Shown: piece by piece, positions 15,501 to 25,046 of the stretch
Numbering within the stretch: position 1 is the first letter of the stretch
Layout of the letters: every line of letters starts with the position of its first letter
Source of the DNA: Zerene cesonia
Taxonomy: Eukaryota; Arthropoda; Insecta; Lepidoptera; Pieridae
Reading direction: 5' to 3'
Length of the DNA: 64,000 bases
Assembly: GCF_012273895.1 (NCBI RefSeq)
Contig: NC_052107.1
Span: 4,774,001-4,838,000 of the forward strand
Position numbers and translations under genes: made by a program
The notes under the pieces: model-generated
What the model was told of the DNA's origin: nothing
The model's database searches: none
Seen by the model: only the letters and a program-made list of their open reading frames with translations

Positions 15501-15986
15501 AGAAAACAAATCACCACTACCAAAAGGAATTTTTTCGAAATTCATTAACGAACTTTTATATACCTAATTCATAACACACAACACGATTATCATAATAGAT
15601 TGTGTTAGCTAAACAATAAGGTGTAACTTTTAGCATATATAAAAACATGACAGGGAAAATATTTTCAATTGTAGGTAGGTACCTAATTCATCTAATGTTT
15701 AAACATCAATTATTCCAAAATAAGCATTATAATTTTTTTTTTAATTTGCTATCCTAATTGTTATTGCAATTTTATACTTGTTAACAATCAACATTCGATG
15801 AGGTATATGAAATTTAAAAAAAGTGAGCTTTAAGTAGGTACATACTATTAAGATAACAAATATTAAAATTCTAAAGTTTTACTTTGTTGAACCCTTCACC
15901 TCTCAGGCCGATGTACCAGGGCAGCAAATTCATGAAGAGCACTCACCTAGCGAAAAACATCCCGCGAGAAGCCACACGGCCAACAT
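489..15986 (-). CDS. Cad96Ca: Cadherin receptor tyrosine kinase, Cad96Ca-like, N-terminal half (gene runs off the left edge)
   Basis: I assembled this from five minus-strand exons whose splice sites and phases agree: 15947-15986, 6734-6963 (or its copy 2804-3033), 1493-1975 and 489-596, then on beyond the window. The predicted first 287 residues hold a signal peptide (1-14), one cadherin repeat (about 28-118, with FAIDPQSGEVFVNE at 72-85 and VTADDG at 99-104), a Pro/Thr/Lys-rich stalk (about 120-205), a transmembrane helix (about 213-236, from LTIIPLIAIG onward) followed by WKKR, and a cytoplasmic Ser/Tyr-rich exon. Several N-glycosylation sequons are present (NVT, NET, NKS, NSS). One cadherin repeat plus one membrane span fits Cad96Ca (Stitcher), a receptor tyrosine kinase of insect epithelia reported in moths to respond to juvenile hormone. 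The kinase domain is not in the window, so the family call is inference; another single-cadherin membrane protein is possible. Confidence 0.72.
597..1492 (-). other. Intron of the Cad96Ca-like gene
   Basis: AT-rich sequence between exons 489-596 and 1493-1975. I see no other conserved or repeat structure. Positions 1-488 are likewise intron or beyond, with no recognisable exon. Confidence 0.6.
1493..1975 (-). CDS. Cad96Ca: Exon for the end of the cadherin repeat, stalk and transmembrane helix of the Cad96Ca-like protein
   Basis: The exon is 483 nt, phase 0 at both ends, with acceptor CTTTTGCAG and donor GTAAGTCC. It encodes model residues 91-251: the last cadherin strands, a low-complexity stalk with many Pro, Thr and Lys (for example ITTHKPPKAPDD), then an uninterrupted hydrophobic run of about 24 residues and the stop-transfer WKKRS. 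This is the complete copy; the second copy at 5823-5905 is cut by the gap. Confidence 0.8.
2804..3033 (-). CDS. Cad96Ca: Cadherin exon of the Cad96Ca-like gene (copy in the left-hand duplicate)
   Basis: Same exon as 6734-6963: acceptor CTTTTCAG after 3033, donor GTAAATG below 2804, phase 1 in and phase 0 out. It encodes residues 15-90 of the model. Only one of the two copies should be counted. Confidence 0.8.
4580..4738 (+). mobile_element. 3' part of a tRNA-derived SINE with (GAT)n tail
   Basis: It contains the 3' body shared with the full copy at 26770-27067: 'acatgt..gatctgccaacccgcac', 'ggccagcgtggtggatta', 'cagcagtgggaacatatatg', ending in gatgatgatga. The tRNA head is missing. The same fragment recurs at 8510-8668 because of the duplication. 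Confidence 0.75.
4823..5822. other. Scaffold gap, 1000 N
   Basis: Exactly 1000 N, a conventional gap of unknown size. Given the matching flanks, its true length is probably negative (overlapping contigs). Confidence 0.99.
5823..5905 (-). pseudogene. Exon 3 of the Cad96Ca-like gene cut off by the assembly gap (artefactual copy)
   Basis: This repeats the first 83 bases of exon 1493-1975 (from ENKSYSLW to LATV) and then stops at the N run. One base differs from the full copy (G at 5832 against T at 1902), changing the third base of an Ala codon without changing the residue. It is a truncated contig end, not a biological pseudogene. Confidence 0.8.
6734..6963 (-). CDS. Cad96Ca: Cadherin exon of the Cad96Ca-like gene (copy in the right-hand duplicate)
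   Basis: This 230-nt exon has acceptor TTTCTTTTCAG and donor GTAAATGT. It encodes most of the cadherin repeat, from LTQLPPGFNLPA to NETLKDK, and ends in phase 0. I find no difference from 2804-3033. It is noticeably more GC-rich than the surrounding intron. In the correct genome there is probably only one such exon. Confidence 0.8.
8510..8668 (+). mobile_element. 3' part of a tRNA-derived SINE (duplicate copy)
   Basis: Counterpart of 4580-4738 in the right-hand duplicate. Confidence 0.75.
8980..9020. repeat. Imperfect inverted repeat, about 18-bp arms
   Basis: The left arm reads cgtatgattttttaggtt and the right arm cacctaaaaaatcgtacg, separated by a few bases. It would form a hairpin. It may be the end of a small MITE, but no partner end was found. 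Confidence 0.5.
9021..11980. other. Intron sequence with nothing recognised
   Basis: Part of the large first coding intron of the minus-strand receptor gene. It is AT-rich. The longer open frames, such as 9493-9768, have no composition or motif that supports coding. Confidence 0.5.
11983..12332 (+). mobile_element. Retroposon-like element with terminal ACCGAGC hairpin (short form)
   Basis: It begins with a 7-bp hairpin (ACCGAGC-ttt-GCTCGGT) followed by a T run and 'ataaattgtgttttttgg'. It ends with 'ttcatgaaaatcgttggagc', an AT microsatellite and 'gaattgctcgtttaaagata'. That ending resembles lepidopteran RTE-type LINE 3' ends (from memory). A second copy lies at 33780-34140. Confidence 0.6.
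13060..13235 (+). mobile_element. Interspersed repeat, 'ggaggaggttctcaattg' family
   Basis: It contains 'cgacttcaaaaaaggagg' and 'gtttgttacctc', also seen at 21856-21985, 43320-43440, 46830-46985 (all minus) and 39917-40050 (plus). Recurrence in one window shows it is dispersed. Class uncertain, with no coding content. Confidence 0.55.
13236..15946. other. Intron sequence with nothing recognised
   Basis: AT-rich intron running up to the signal-peptide exon. Open frames such as 14136-14366 and 15026-15211 look like chance. Confidence 0.45.
15947..15986 (-). CDS. Cad96Ca: First coding exon of the Cad96Ca-like gene (signal peptide)
   Basis: The ATG at 15986-15984 has A at -3. It opens MLAVWLLAGCFSL, a short hydrophobic signal peptide. 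The exon is 40 nt and ends one base into a codon before a consensus donor GTGAGT. That leftover G joins the CA at the start of exon 6734-6963 to make Ala, so the phase matches exactly. The intron in between is about 9 kb. Confidence 0.8.
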
Positions 15987-15991
15987 TTTAG

Positions 15992-16066
15992 TTACTGCAC
16001 AGACGCGTAGGGGAGTACACGTGCTCTACGGCGCTTCATTTGTCTGGTCCCAAAGGATGTCCACAT
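15992..16066 (-). promoter_or_regulatory. Upstream ORF 2 (24 codons) in the 5' leader of the Cad96Ca-like gene
   Basis: The ATG at 16066-16064 opens a 24-codon frame (MWTSFGTRQMKRRRAR...) that ends in TAA at 15994-15992, only 5 nt before the main ATG. Such a late-ending uORF usually lowers translation of the main frame. Whether it is translated cannot be told from sequence. Confidence 0.5.
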
Positions 16067-16080
16067 CACTTCACACACAT
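16066..16080 (-). promoter_or_regulatory. Upstream ORF 1 (4 codons) overlapping the start of upstream ORF 2
   Basis: This is ATG TGT GTG AAG TGA. Its stop overlaps the next ATG by one base (TGATG), so the two uORFs lie in tandem before the receptor start codon. Confidence 0.4.
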
Positions 16081-16452
16081 TAATAATGTTTCGATCACCT
16101 CACTACACTTGACACTGCAATTTTAGATCCGATATCTGAAACAAAATCGAAAACATTTTGTAAAGAATAAGAAATGGGTAAACTCGTATATTAAATTAAA
16201 TTTTTTATTTGTTTAATTAAAAACCAAATTTATAAATTGACTGTTCTTATTGATCTTTTGTGTCCTGCTTTATTGTTAACATAAACACAGAATAAAAAAT
16301 GTATATACATATTATAGGTTATGCTTACAACCTATACATTTATTATAACATATTTAAGAGTGAAGAAGAGAGAAAACATTGATGACCAGAAACCTGTTAC
16401 ATCATCGATAATATATTAAATATACATGAATGATAATAATATAATTTTTACC

Positions 16453-16505
16453 TTCCATAGACCGCAATAGCAAGCACTATATGCGTGTTATTGCGGTCTA
16501 TGGAA
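16453..16505. repeat. Hairpin with 17-bp perfect arms
   Basis: The arms TTCCATAGACCGCAATA (16453-16469) and its exact complement (16489-16505) flank a 19-nt loop. It lies about 320 bp upstream of the 5' leader exon of the receptor gene. It could be a transposon end or a structured transcript. Confidence 0.8.
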
Positions 16506-16821
16506 TCCTTGTCTTTGGCCACAATCAGTAGAGCGTGCTATTAACAGCTTTCTCTATGGTAGTTAAATAGTTTTGCCGAACTACTCGTGGTTAACTATTG
16601 CATTTGTATAATGGACAATTAAAACCACTAGTGTATAATATATCGTTGTTAATTATGTATGATATCCAAGTAGTCGGTAATTAATTTCGTTTCAAATAAA
16701 CAATTTTGAATTTGAATTTGAATAAAAGATTCACTATAACCATTGCACTCATTGAAATTATTTATAGATAATTTGGATCGGTAACATTGCTAGAATTAAA
16801 GGTGTAATATGCGTGTTATAA

Positions 16822-16997
16822 TCTACACTAATATTATAAAGCAGAAGAGTTTGTTTGTTTGTTTGTTTGTTTGAACGCACTAATCTCAGGAACTACTGGT
16901 CCAATTTGTAAAATTCTTTCAGTGATGGATAGCACATTTATTGAAGAAGGCTATAGGCTATATATGTACCACTGGCGAAGCCGGGGCGGACCGCTAG
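16822..16997 (+). mobile_element. Non-autonomous Helitron, 'gaagccggggcggaccgctag' family
   Basis: Starts TC, has 'taatattataaag', a (GTTT)n run and 'gcactaatctcaggaactactgg', and ends 'ggcgaagccggggcggaccgctag'. Other copies: 25856-26009, the outer element of 26365-26673, and a decayed one at 45851-45957. Confidence 0.75.
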
Positions 16998-17311
16998 AGT
17001 AGTGTATAAATAAATTTTCAAATCGCTGTTCGATCGTAGTCGATAAAATAGTAAGTATTAAATTAACAAAGTTATTATAAGTCTCCCCGTGACCACGCTC
17101 GTTGTAAAGTGTTCGAAACGTCCGGTTAAATAATATAATGAATAAGTCGCGTTTAAAATCCGTTAAAAGTCTTTCATTTCTAAATTTATAAATGAATCAA
17201 ACACAAGAAAACACTAAGTTATTATTAACGTAATATTTACTATTAATATTATTATTATTAATAATATTTTAATATTTATTATAATTTGTTATTATGTTTA
17301 AGTTATCATCA

Positions 17312-17425
17312 CCATCATTCATCAGCCCATATTTTTTCCCACTACAGGGACTAAGGCCTATGAGGTTTCAGGACTGAATCCACCTTGCTGGCCATATGCG
17401 GTTTGGCAGATGTCAGATGTCGTCG
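17312..17425 (-). mobile_element. SINE 3' fragment, reverse orientation
   Basis: Reverse complement of the 'gacatctgccaac ... gggaa.atatgggctgatga' SINE tail. Diverged and lacking the tRNA head. Confidence 0.6.
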
Positions 17426-19162
17426 AACTATGCATATATAAATGGATAAAATTCCGATGCTTTTCTGCTTCAGTTAACTATTTAAATACCGACGTCATTG
17501 CATTTTTTATTCTGTTATTCAAAAGAGTTTTAATTAAAAACGTTCACATAAAAATACGTAAACGAACTTTCCGCTCCAATTACGAAAAAGTTTTATTATT
17601 AGTATAGAGTATAGTTAATATTCTGTGCTATAGTTTTGTTAAACCAACATGATAATGCGTAAAATTAACGACTAATTGTTGACATTTCATTGAATTATTT
17701 GTACAGTCATAAATTTTAAATATTTTAAGAAAATCACGCGATAGTTATTGTATCTATATTAGTACAATCAACCAATTCTTCGTTTTTTTTTCGCCGTTCA
17801 TCAATAGCTAAAACTGAATTTTAAATAAAAAAGAAGGTAATGGCGGATCGCCGCCACATAGCTTTTTTTTTCAATTGATATTATATATTATAATTGACTA
17901 ACATTATAATTGTCTATTAGGCATTTTCCAAATGAAAGCAAATTAAAATGAAATTGAAAACTTTAAAAATGTAATTCTGTGAATATTTGGCAATGCCGCA
18001 AATGCCAGCGAAACAGAGACATCAGTGGCAAATGCATTTAAAATAGGTGTCTCTGCGAGCATCCATAGCGACGATGTTATAGATATATATACGGTTATTT
18101 TAATTAGTAGAACGAACAACTGTTTTATATCTTACTTACGCGTTAAATTCCACTGAAGTGAACAGAGCAATGAGCATCTAAGCAACGTCTTGCATTCATT
18201 TAAATAATAATTAGCTAATTCCTTAAAAGTTTGTAAGTAAAACACGTTTAGTAAATAGAGTCAGTTATATATTTATCAATAATTTTATTTTAAGAAATAG
18301 ATTTTGACTACATATGTCATTGTCAACTATATAAATAAATGACAAGACAAAATAAATAAAATCCAGATAGATTACTTTTTTTAAATAATTTTTGAGGGTT
18401 GTGTGCCATGATTAACAGTTATTATTTGATGTTAAGTGGCATTTATTTGACTTATTACGCATCCTGTAAGTCACATGCATTTAACGTGTGAAACAAACGA
18501 TACTACATTTTTTTTTCTTGCTGGTTCGTTAAGCATACTGTTGATTTACTACCAAATACCTATGTTGTATTCTTAGCTTTACCAGACGTGAGTCTATTGT
18601 CTGAACCCGCAACACTGCCACGCAAGTGGTGCGACGAAACGCAGTGGAGTTTATTCGGTAGTTCGGATCACTTTTTTGTGGACGTCCGACATCTAAGAAA
18701 ACGCATTCTCCAATAAATAGGTCTGAATGTACCAAACGGAGGTAAATGACGCTTTTGAGTGTATGTTATTTCTGAATATTGGAATATCTGATTGTAATAG
18801 GTATTCTGTGGATGTGTTTATACCATACCTCATGTTTGTAACTAAGTCAGGGTCAGACAGCTAGTGATGTATAAACATTTAAATCCTCATTGGATGTGAC
18901 GTAAGTTAGACAATTATTTATCTTCATTATAATAAGCATATAAAGTCAATATATCCCAACTTCAATATTTGAGTTTAAGTCTTCTAATCATAATTCACAA
19001 CACAAGTTATCTCAGCCGTACTCAGCTAGGTGAAAGTTTCGTTATAACATATAAAGTACAATATCTTGAAAGCTTATTAAACTTGGCTTCGCGTAAGCAG
19101 TGATATTGTGAATTTATGTTCTCAAATTGTTTTCCTTTTATTATTCGATAATTTAGCAGCAT
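17426..19162. other. No gene recognised
   Basis: AT-rich. A slightly GC-richer patch near 17990-18080 has 'gccgcaaatgccagcg' but no usable open frame. Confidence 0.4.
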
Positions 19163-19430
19163 GCCTCCTTGGTACAGTGGTTAACATGTAATCGTAGAAC
19201 GGGAGGGGTCCTTGGTTCGATTCCCGTCGAGGAGTCACAAAAAAAATCTCAGTCTGACAGGACACAGAAGGTTGATCTCTTGTCCATGATAGCCCCATAC
19301 CCCACGTATGGTGTAGATGATATAGGTACATCTTATTCTTAGGGGACACGGGAACACTACTACTAAATAACTTTGCAATGTGAAAGTAGGGAGCCAACCG
19401 CATAACTTAGTGATACTTAATACAAGACAT
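19163..19430 (+). mobile_element. tRNA-derived SINE
   Basis: The head carries an A-box-like 'tggtacagtggttaa' and a B-box 'ggttcgattccc' at tRNA spacing, closing with 'gaggagtcac'. A tRNA-unrelated body follows ('ctcagtctgacagg', 'ccccataccccacgtatgg'). The internal RNA polymerase III promoter is typical of SINEs. It does not fold into a full tRNA with a clear anticodon arm, so I do not call a tRNA gene. Confidence 0.75.
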
Positions 19431-20252
19431 GACCTCACATATCAGGTGGCAGTTTTATGTACCTTAGACTAGCTTGACGCATTAACTTTGCCCGGATTGA
19501 AATTTTGAGTTAGTTTTCTTTTTTGTTCATACCAACAACCTTTTGGAAAATTTTATCAAAAAGTGCAAGACGCTTAGTCAAACCTGTGGTTTTCGAGTAA
19601 AGCTGTAATATATATTCTAAGCCTGCGGCCATTAAAGAAACCTAACTTATAAATAATATTATTGTCTGAACTAAGACACCAATGCCTTACGGCAGTATCG
19701 TGGATTCTTTTGATATCTATATTATCCTTTCTAAGATTATGAATGCGAAAGTGTGTTTATTTTTATTTTTCTTTTTCACGTTGCAAGGAAGCGATTTTAA
19801 GCTATAATAGGTGGGAGAGTAGATAGTGACACAGACTATATTTTACGGCGCTGAAACATCTCATTCTTGTTGCAATTTCCTTTAGCCAACACGAGTTAAA
19901 GGCTCACCTATAAAACAGCTATAGTTCTTTAAATAGAAATTGAATTTATAAAGTAAGACGGATGGTTGGTTCCTTAGTATTTGAATGAATATAGAAAGTT
20001 GACCGTCGATCTCTCGATTCAATAATTGGTTTAATAGGGCTGCCCCGTTATTGCAACGCATAAGGAATGTTTGCAGAAGCTCGATAGACTGTTTTCACAC
20101 TACAATGCGAAAGGGATGCGCATCTCTGGTGCCCTTTGGTAGGCACGGCCCTCAACCAGTTTGTGAACTACTAGTGAAAACTGTCTGCTTACAATATACC
20201 TAGTATTTAAGTAGTGGTTTACATATCTGGGAGTAACAATTACTGTATTTAA

Positions 20253-20442
20253 TCCTATTAATATTATAAATGCGAAAGTTTGTATGGATGTTTGTTACTC
20301 TTTCACGTAAAAACTACTGAACATTGCCATGAAATTTGGTACGTAGATAGCTGGATAACTGGAATAACATATAGGCAACTTTTTATCCCGATATTCTTAC
20401 GGGATACGGACTTACGCGGGTGAAACCGCGGGGCGCAGCTAG
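20253..20442 (+). mobile_element. Lep1-type non-autonomous Helitron
   Basis: 5'-TCCTATTAATATTATAAATG, 'ctctttcacgtaaaaactac', and the 3' hairpin GCGGGTGAAACCGC just before CAGCTAG, then T. These are the Helitron end rules (TC ... hairpin ... CTAG inserted at A/T). No coding capacity. Confidence 0.9.
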
Positions 20443-21855
20443 TAGTTTTATAAGAATTTTAACTAACAAAATGGGCCTTTGGTATTTACTTGCATAAAAC
20501 AAAACTGAATATGTTAAAATCTCCTTATTAATAAACTAAATCTCCTTAAAGTATGGCATGTCATTATTAAAAGTAGATTATATATAGGTACGTAACCTCA
20601 TAAACGACACTTCATTCGCTCCTCAATTAGTATAATATATGTTATTAAATGTATCAAAACTTATGAAAACTATAAAAATAAATTTGTTATGTATTCATGA
20701 AATGAAGTAGGTACCTACCTAAATAATTATAAAAGCAATTGTGAGTAACTCGGTAACTTTTTTATGTCATCGTTGGCAAGGGGAGCTGAAATATCGCCTG
20801 ACGGTCAGCGCTACCAAGGGACTAAGAAAGGATTGACGAGAGGATTAAAGGGAAGGATTTAAAAAACAAGAAAATTAAAAGACATTTGATTTTGAATAAT
20901 TAATATTGCAGAATAACTGAATCGCAAAAAAAATTCAATCAAATACCTAAATGTATAAAACTATTTCTAATAAAATTTTCTTCTATACGCGTACCTAAAG
21001 TCACGTTCCAATTCTTTGATAATAGTGAACGGTTTATTATTTAATTGGTTTTAATTTCCGAGTCTGAATGATGATAAAGAATGGAATCTTAACTTTTATT
21101 GTCTTTGAAATTGATTGGACGATTATGGTTCACGTGATTGAGATAGAAAGAATTCACGAGAATGATATTGTTATAATAACGCAGCTTACGTTTGCCGCGA
21201 TATTTCTATGAAACAAATGAAAAATGTTTTCTCTATAATCTCAACTAATTTTAGTTATTTAATAAATAGTTGAGTGAGGGAGAATTTAATAAAGATACTA
21301 TGGTAAAATATAGTGAAGGAATTTCTTAATATTTCCTGTAGGTACAAAATAATTGGTACACTGTCTCGTTATGAGACCTAGGTTTAATGTATAGGTCCCA
21401 ACTATTTAATTTAGCTTTCCTGGTGTTTAAGTTGTTGATCAATAAACCTAGATTGATTGATTTTCGTTCTGGATTAAATGAACCGTAACTGCGAAGTTCG
21501 TACCGCATTTATTAAAGTAGAATGAAAAGTATTCATTATTATTCATTCTGTATCCTTCAAATGCTAGTGATTAGAGAGAGTAGTATGAAAGTTTCTTCGA
21601 AGTAAATTGACTTAAAATGAAGTTCAATAAAATTCTACTGTTATTGATATGATAGTAATTATTATGCTCAATTTAAACAAGCCTTAAGCCTTTATTTAGC
21701 CCGGTAATTTGTTCGCATTTTATGTGTTTGACCGGTCGGTCTCTTTATATAAAAAAAATTAAGTGGGATTGTCATAAGTAATTATTTTTCTTCAATTTTC
21801 ACTACAATTCAATATATTAATAAAACTAATTCACCTTACAAAAGTCAGCAATCTA
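20443..21855. other. No gene recognised
   Basis: AT-rich intergenic or intronic sequence. No exon or repeat that I can place. Confidence 0.4.
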
Positions 21856-21985
21856 CTAAATACTAACGGAAGGACGGAGAACAATAATTATCAAAATCGG
21901 CTCACCCATTCGAAAGATTTGAGGTAACAAACACAAAAATAAACTGTCTAATTGAGAACCTCCTCCTTTTTTGAAGTCGGCTGAA
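21856..21985 (-). mobile_element. Interspersed repeat, 'ggaggaggttctcaatt' family, reverse
   Basis: Contains 'gaggtaacaaacac' and 'ttgagaacctcctcc', the complement of the copy at 13060-13235. Confidence 0.55.
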
Positions 21986-23211
21986 GCGAGGAAAAAGGTG
22001 CTTAATACAATTTTTAAAGTCATATTTATGTTTACGGATATGTCAATACTTAATAAGCTTATGACTCTTTCTTTGTGCAATTCCATCCGAACGTATAAAA
22101 ACATAGCAATATTATGATATTCAGTTTCTCCCATTCGCGTCATAGCCAAATTACGAGGTGATTACTACTGACGTAACAGCATTAGAAAGTGTGCGACAGG
22201 AAAGTCTGCGTTCGCTTTCAAGTGTCGATGGGTAGAAAGTTTATCCGTGGTTCGCACTATCGCGATTACAAAGATTTGACAGGCGAAAGAGATTCTTTAG
22301 TGTTGTATTTTTTATATGGAGAGTATTCCTCTAAACTAGTTGTCGTCAAGTGGTTGAAATTCAACCATAAACAAAAGGGAGTATGCGTGTGTATTAAATG
22401 CATTTTAGTGTGCGTAAAGTATTTGTTTAACTTTACGCATTGCTTTTAAAAAATAACGTTGCTCCTTTCTATATATAATTTACAGGTACCTAAGTGCATG
22501 AATAGATTTTAGAAAAAAACTTCAAATGAGAAAATAGAAAGCGGACTAAGGAATGTAACCTTCAAACAAGGATATACTTAAGGTCTGTCACGAAATAGGT
22601 ATATTGCGAAACAAATAAGAAATTAAAATTAGTTTTTCCTCTATTGTGACGTCAAAACAGATTTATCTGATTCTTTTAACAGAATTAATATATTGCAAAT
22701 GAAAGCTAACCAACAAAGTCATTGGCCTTTCCAATGTTATTTGAACTTCATAATGATTCGAATTTACAATTAACGAAAATCGTATCCACATATAAGTACC
22801 ACTTCGTAGATGTAACATTCCTGCGAAATGTGTTTACCAGGCTTTCAAACTATTTGCTATGTTACAACATTTTAACACCGATAACTCTTCTAATAGCAAG
22901 GTGTTAAAGAAAAATCATCAATGTTAACACGAGTTAAGGTTATTTATTGCGTAATAGACACTTGGCTCTATAACAGATTGTATCAGTGGAATAAGCAACA
23001 TTCGTGACTTTAAAACGTTTTATTACAACCTACTTTTTCCACTTCAATCTTAGTTTACCAACTAGAAAACTGCTAAGAAATTTGCTTTATTACTATATGA
23101 ATTCATAATCACATTCTAACAGTAATAATTATTTTATCAGTTAATACACTTATAAAATACAATACTTAGATACTTAGAATTTTTCTTATCTCTAATAGAA
23201 ATAGGATAGTT

Positions 23212-23243
23212 AAGTATGCCTAAGGACGTCCTTAGGCATACTT
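23212..23243. repeat. Perfect 32-bp palindrome
   Basis: Each half is 16 bases (AAGTATGCCTAAGGAC and its complement) meeting at GACGTC with no spacer. Confidence 0.9.
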
Positions 23244-23667
23244 CCTAGGCCTTTATATCGTTGTAAAAAATTAACATAGATGAGTTAAAAGATAACTATG
23301 TCATTCAGAGACGATTGATATTCGACTTTAATAAATGTTAGTTGACAATTCTCGATTCGCACAATATTGGGAACACGACGAACTTGCTCACTGTGAAATA
23401 TGTATATTTTTCGAAACATAATGTTAAATACCCTGTTATAAATTGTAGCTATTATGTTCCCTTTTGGCTTAAATATCAGATATCTTAAGGAAATAAATGA
23501 AAAAAACAGAATGAAATTGATGATGATGATGTCATTTATTTTCTGTTATTCTTGTTATATAATTCTTTTATAATCGCAGTATTTACACTTGGAATTCAAT
23601 TAATTGTGCTGTAACTTTAAATAATAAATATTGTTGAAATAAACTAGATTCTCCTCTTTCAATATAA

Positions 23668-23871
23668 TCCTATTAATATTATAAATGCGAAAGTTTGTAA
23701 GTATGGATGTATGGATGTTTGTTACTCTTTCACGTAAAAACTACTGAACCAATTGCAATGAAATTTGGTACGTAGACAGCTGGATAACTGGAATAACATA
23801 TAGGCAACTTTTTATTCCGATATTCCTACGGGATACGGACTTACGCGGGTGAAACCGCGGGGCACAGCTAG
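23668..23871 (+). mobile_element. Lep1-type non-autonomous Helitron
   Basis: Same ends as 20253-20442, with a 'gtatggatgtatggatg' repeat near the 5' end and 'ggggcacagctag' at the 3' end. Very close to the copy at 35574-35777, so they belong to one young subfamily. Confidence 0.9.
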
Positions 23872-24163
23872 TACTAATATAATTTTGGTATTATTATTTT
23901 GGTAAAGATAGCAAAATGACAAAGATCAGTTGCGTACAAGCAATGACAGACTGTCTCGACTATTATGTACTTTCGACATCTAGGTATATCTATATCTAGG
24001 TTTTGTTTTGTTAATTCCAATAATATATTGTTGTTTGTCCTTGTTAAGACTGTGAGCTGAAACAATCGGTATCCAATCTATCAAAATACATTAATTACAA
24101 CGAAAGACTAAATGGACACATTAGTTTTGTAGTTAAATAACTTTTTTATTTTTATATTACAGG

Positions 24164-24660
24164 TATGTGAAATGGATATCGAATTGCTATAAAGTGATGA
24201 TCTGATGCAGTCGAATAGCACGGGGCTACCGTTATTCAAAGTCAGTGACCATGACACGTGCGGTCGCAAGTAAACGATTGTAACTAAATATAGTATGTAT
24301 TGTACGTATTGTTGCTCCCGGACGTTCTAAAGTATTTAGACGTGTGTAAAATTTTCAAATCGTGACGTTCGAAATATGAATTTAGGCGCGTCACGGTTTT
24401 TTTTTTTTTTTGTTACGTGCTGGATGTAGTTTCTTATGTGTGTGTATCACAATTAGTTAGCGGAACGTTGTGTGCGTATATTTAGGACTGTTTTACTCAT
24501 TGACGGCTCAAGGGATTTGAAAATGTGTGTTTCAATACGAATTTGATACACATTTATCAAACGCTGCGCTGTATGTCGTGTTAACAAACTTTCGGGCCGA
24601 GGGACACCGCGGTGCTGACTGTATCCCCATAGATATTACGACTGTAAAATAATATTTAAC
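24164..24660 (+). other. Exon-like block of uncertain nature
   Basis: After a good acceptor (TTTTATATTACAG) comes about 0.5 kb that is more GC-rich than its surroundings. One frame is open for only 13 codons (YVKWISNC...) before TGA. It could be a terminal or non-coding exon on the plus strand, or an old repeat. No donor or clear poly-A signal was found. Confidence 0.2.
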
Positions 24661-24847
24661 ATGCCTGACAAGGGGAAGACAATTATATGAAAACTATCTT
24701 GATGAAGCCGCGGATCTTTACTTGCGTGGTACACAGATAAAAAATAGCATATGTGCTTAACCAGACTATGTTTATTTCATACATATCCGATCAGCTGTTG
24801 TAAGAAACTTATTTCAATATAATCTTTGAATTTTCACGTTTATATTA

Positions 24848-25046
24848 GTGCTGGCTATTGCCCGCGTCATCGTACGCGTTAAATTTGGAGTAGTTTAATA
24901 GATGTACATGCAAACCTTCCTCTTGAACCATTCTATCTATTTAAAAAAATCCCATAAAAATCCGTTGCGTAGTTTTAAGATTTAAGCATACATAGGGACA
25001 TAGGGGCGGAGAAAGCGACTTTGTTTTATACTATGTAGTGAAGATT
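24848..25046 (-). mobile_element. Interspersed element, 'ttaaactactccaaatttaacgcg' family, reverse
   Basis: The complement of this stretch contains 'tatgcttaaatctta', 'aatggttcaagaggaaggt' and 'aatttaacgcgtacga', shared with 43452-43648 and the inner element near 26486-26632. Helitron-like 3' end (gcgggc.aagctagt in better copies). Confidence 0.65.

Larger units (their letters stand above)
15987..16135 (-). other. 5' untranslated exon sequence of the Cad96Ca-like gene
   Basis: Directly upstream of the ATG is a 149-nt stretch bounded at 16135 by a strong acceptor (GATTTTGTTTCAG). This implies at least one more non-coding exon further upstream on the minus strand. It contains two upstream ORFs, listed separately. 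Confidence 0.6.

Noticed and set aside
19163..19240. tRNA gene
   Set aside because: A- and B-box motifs are present, but a full cloverleaf is not, and a SINE body follows directly.
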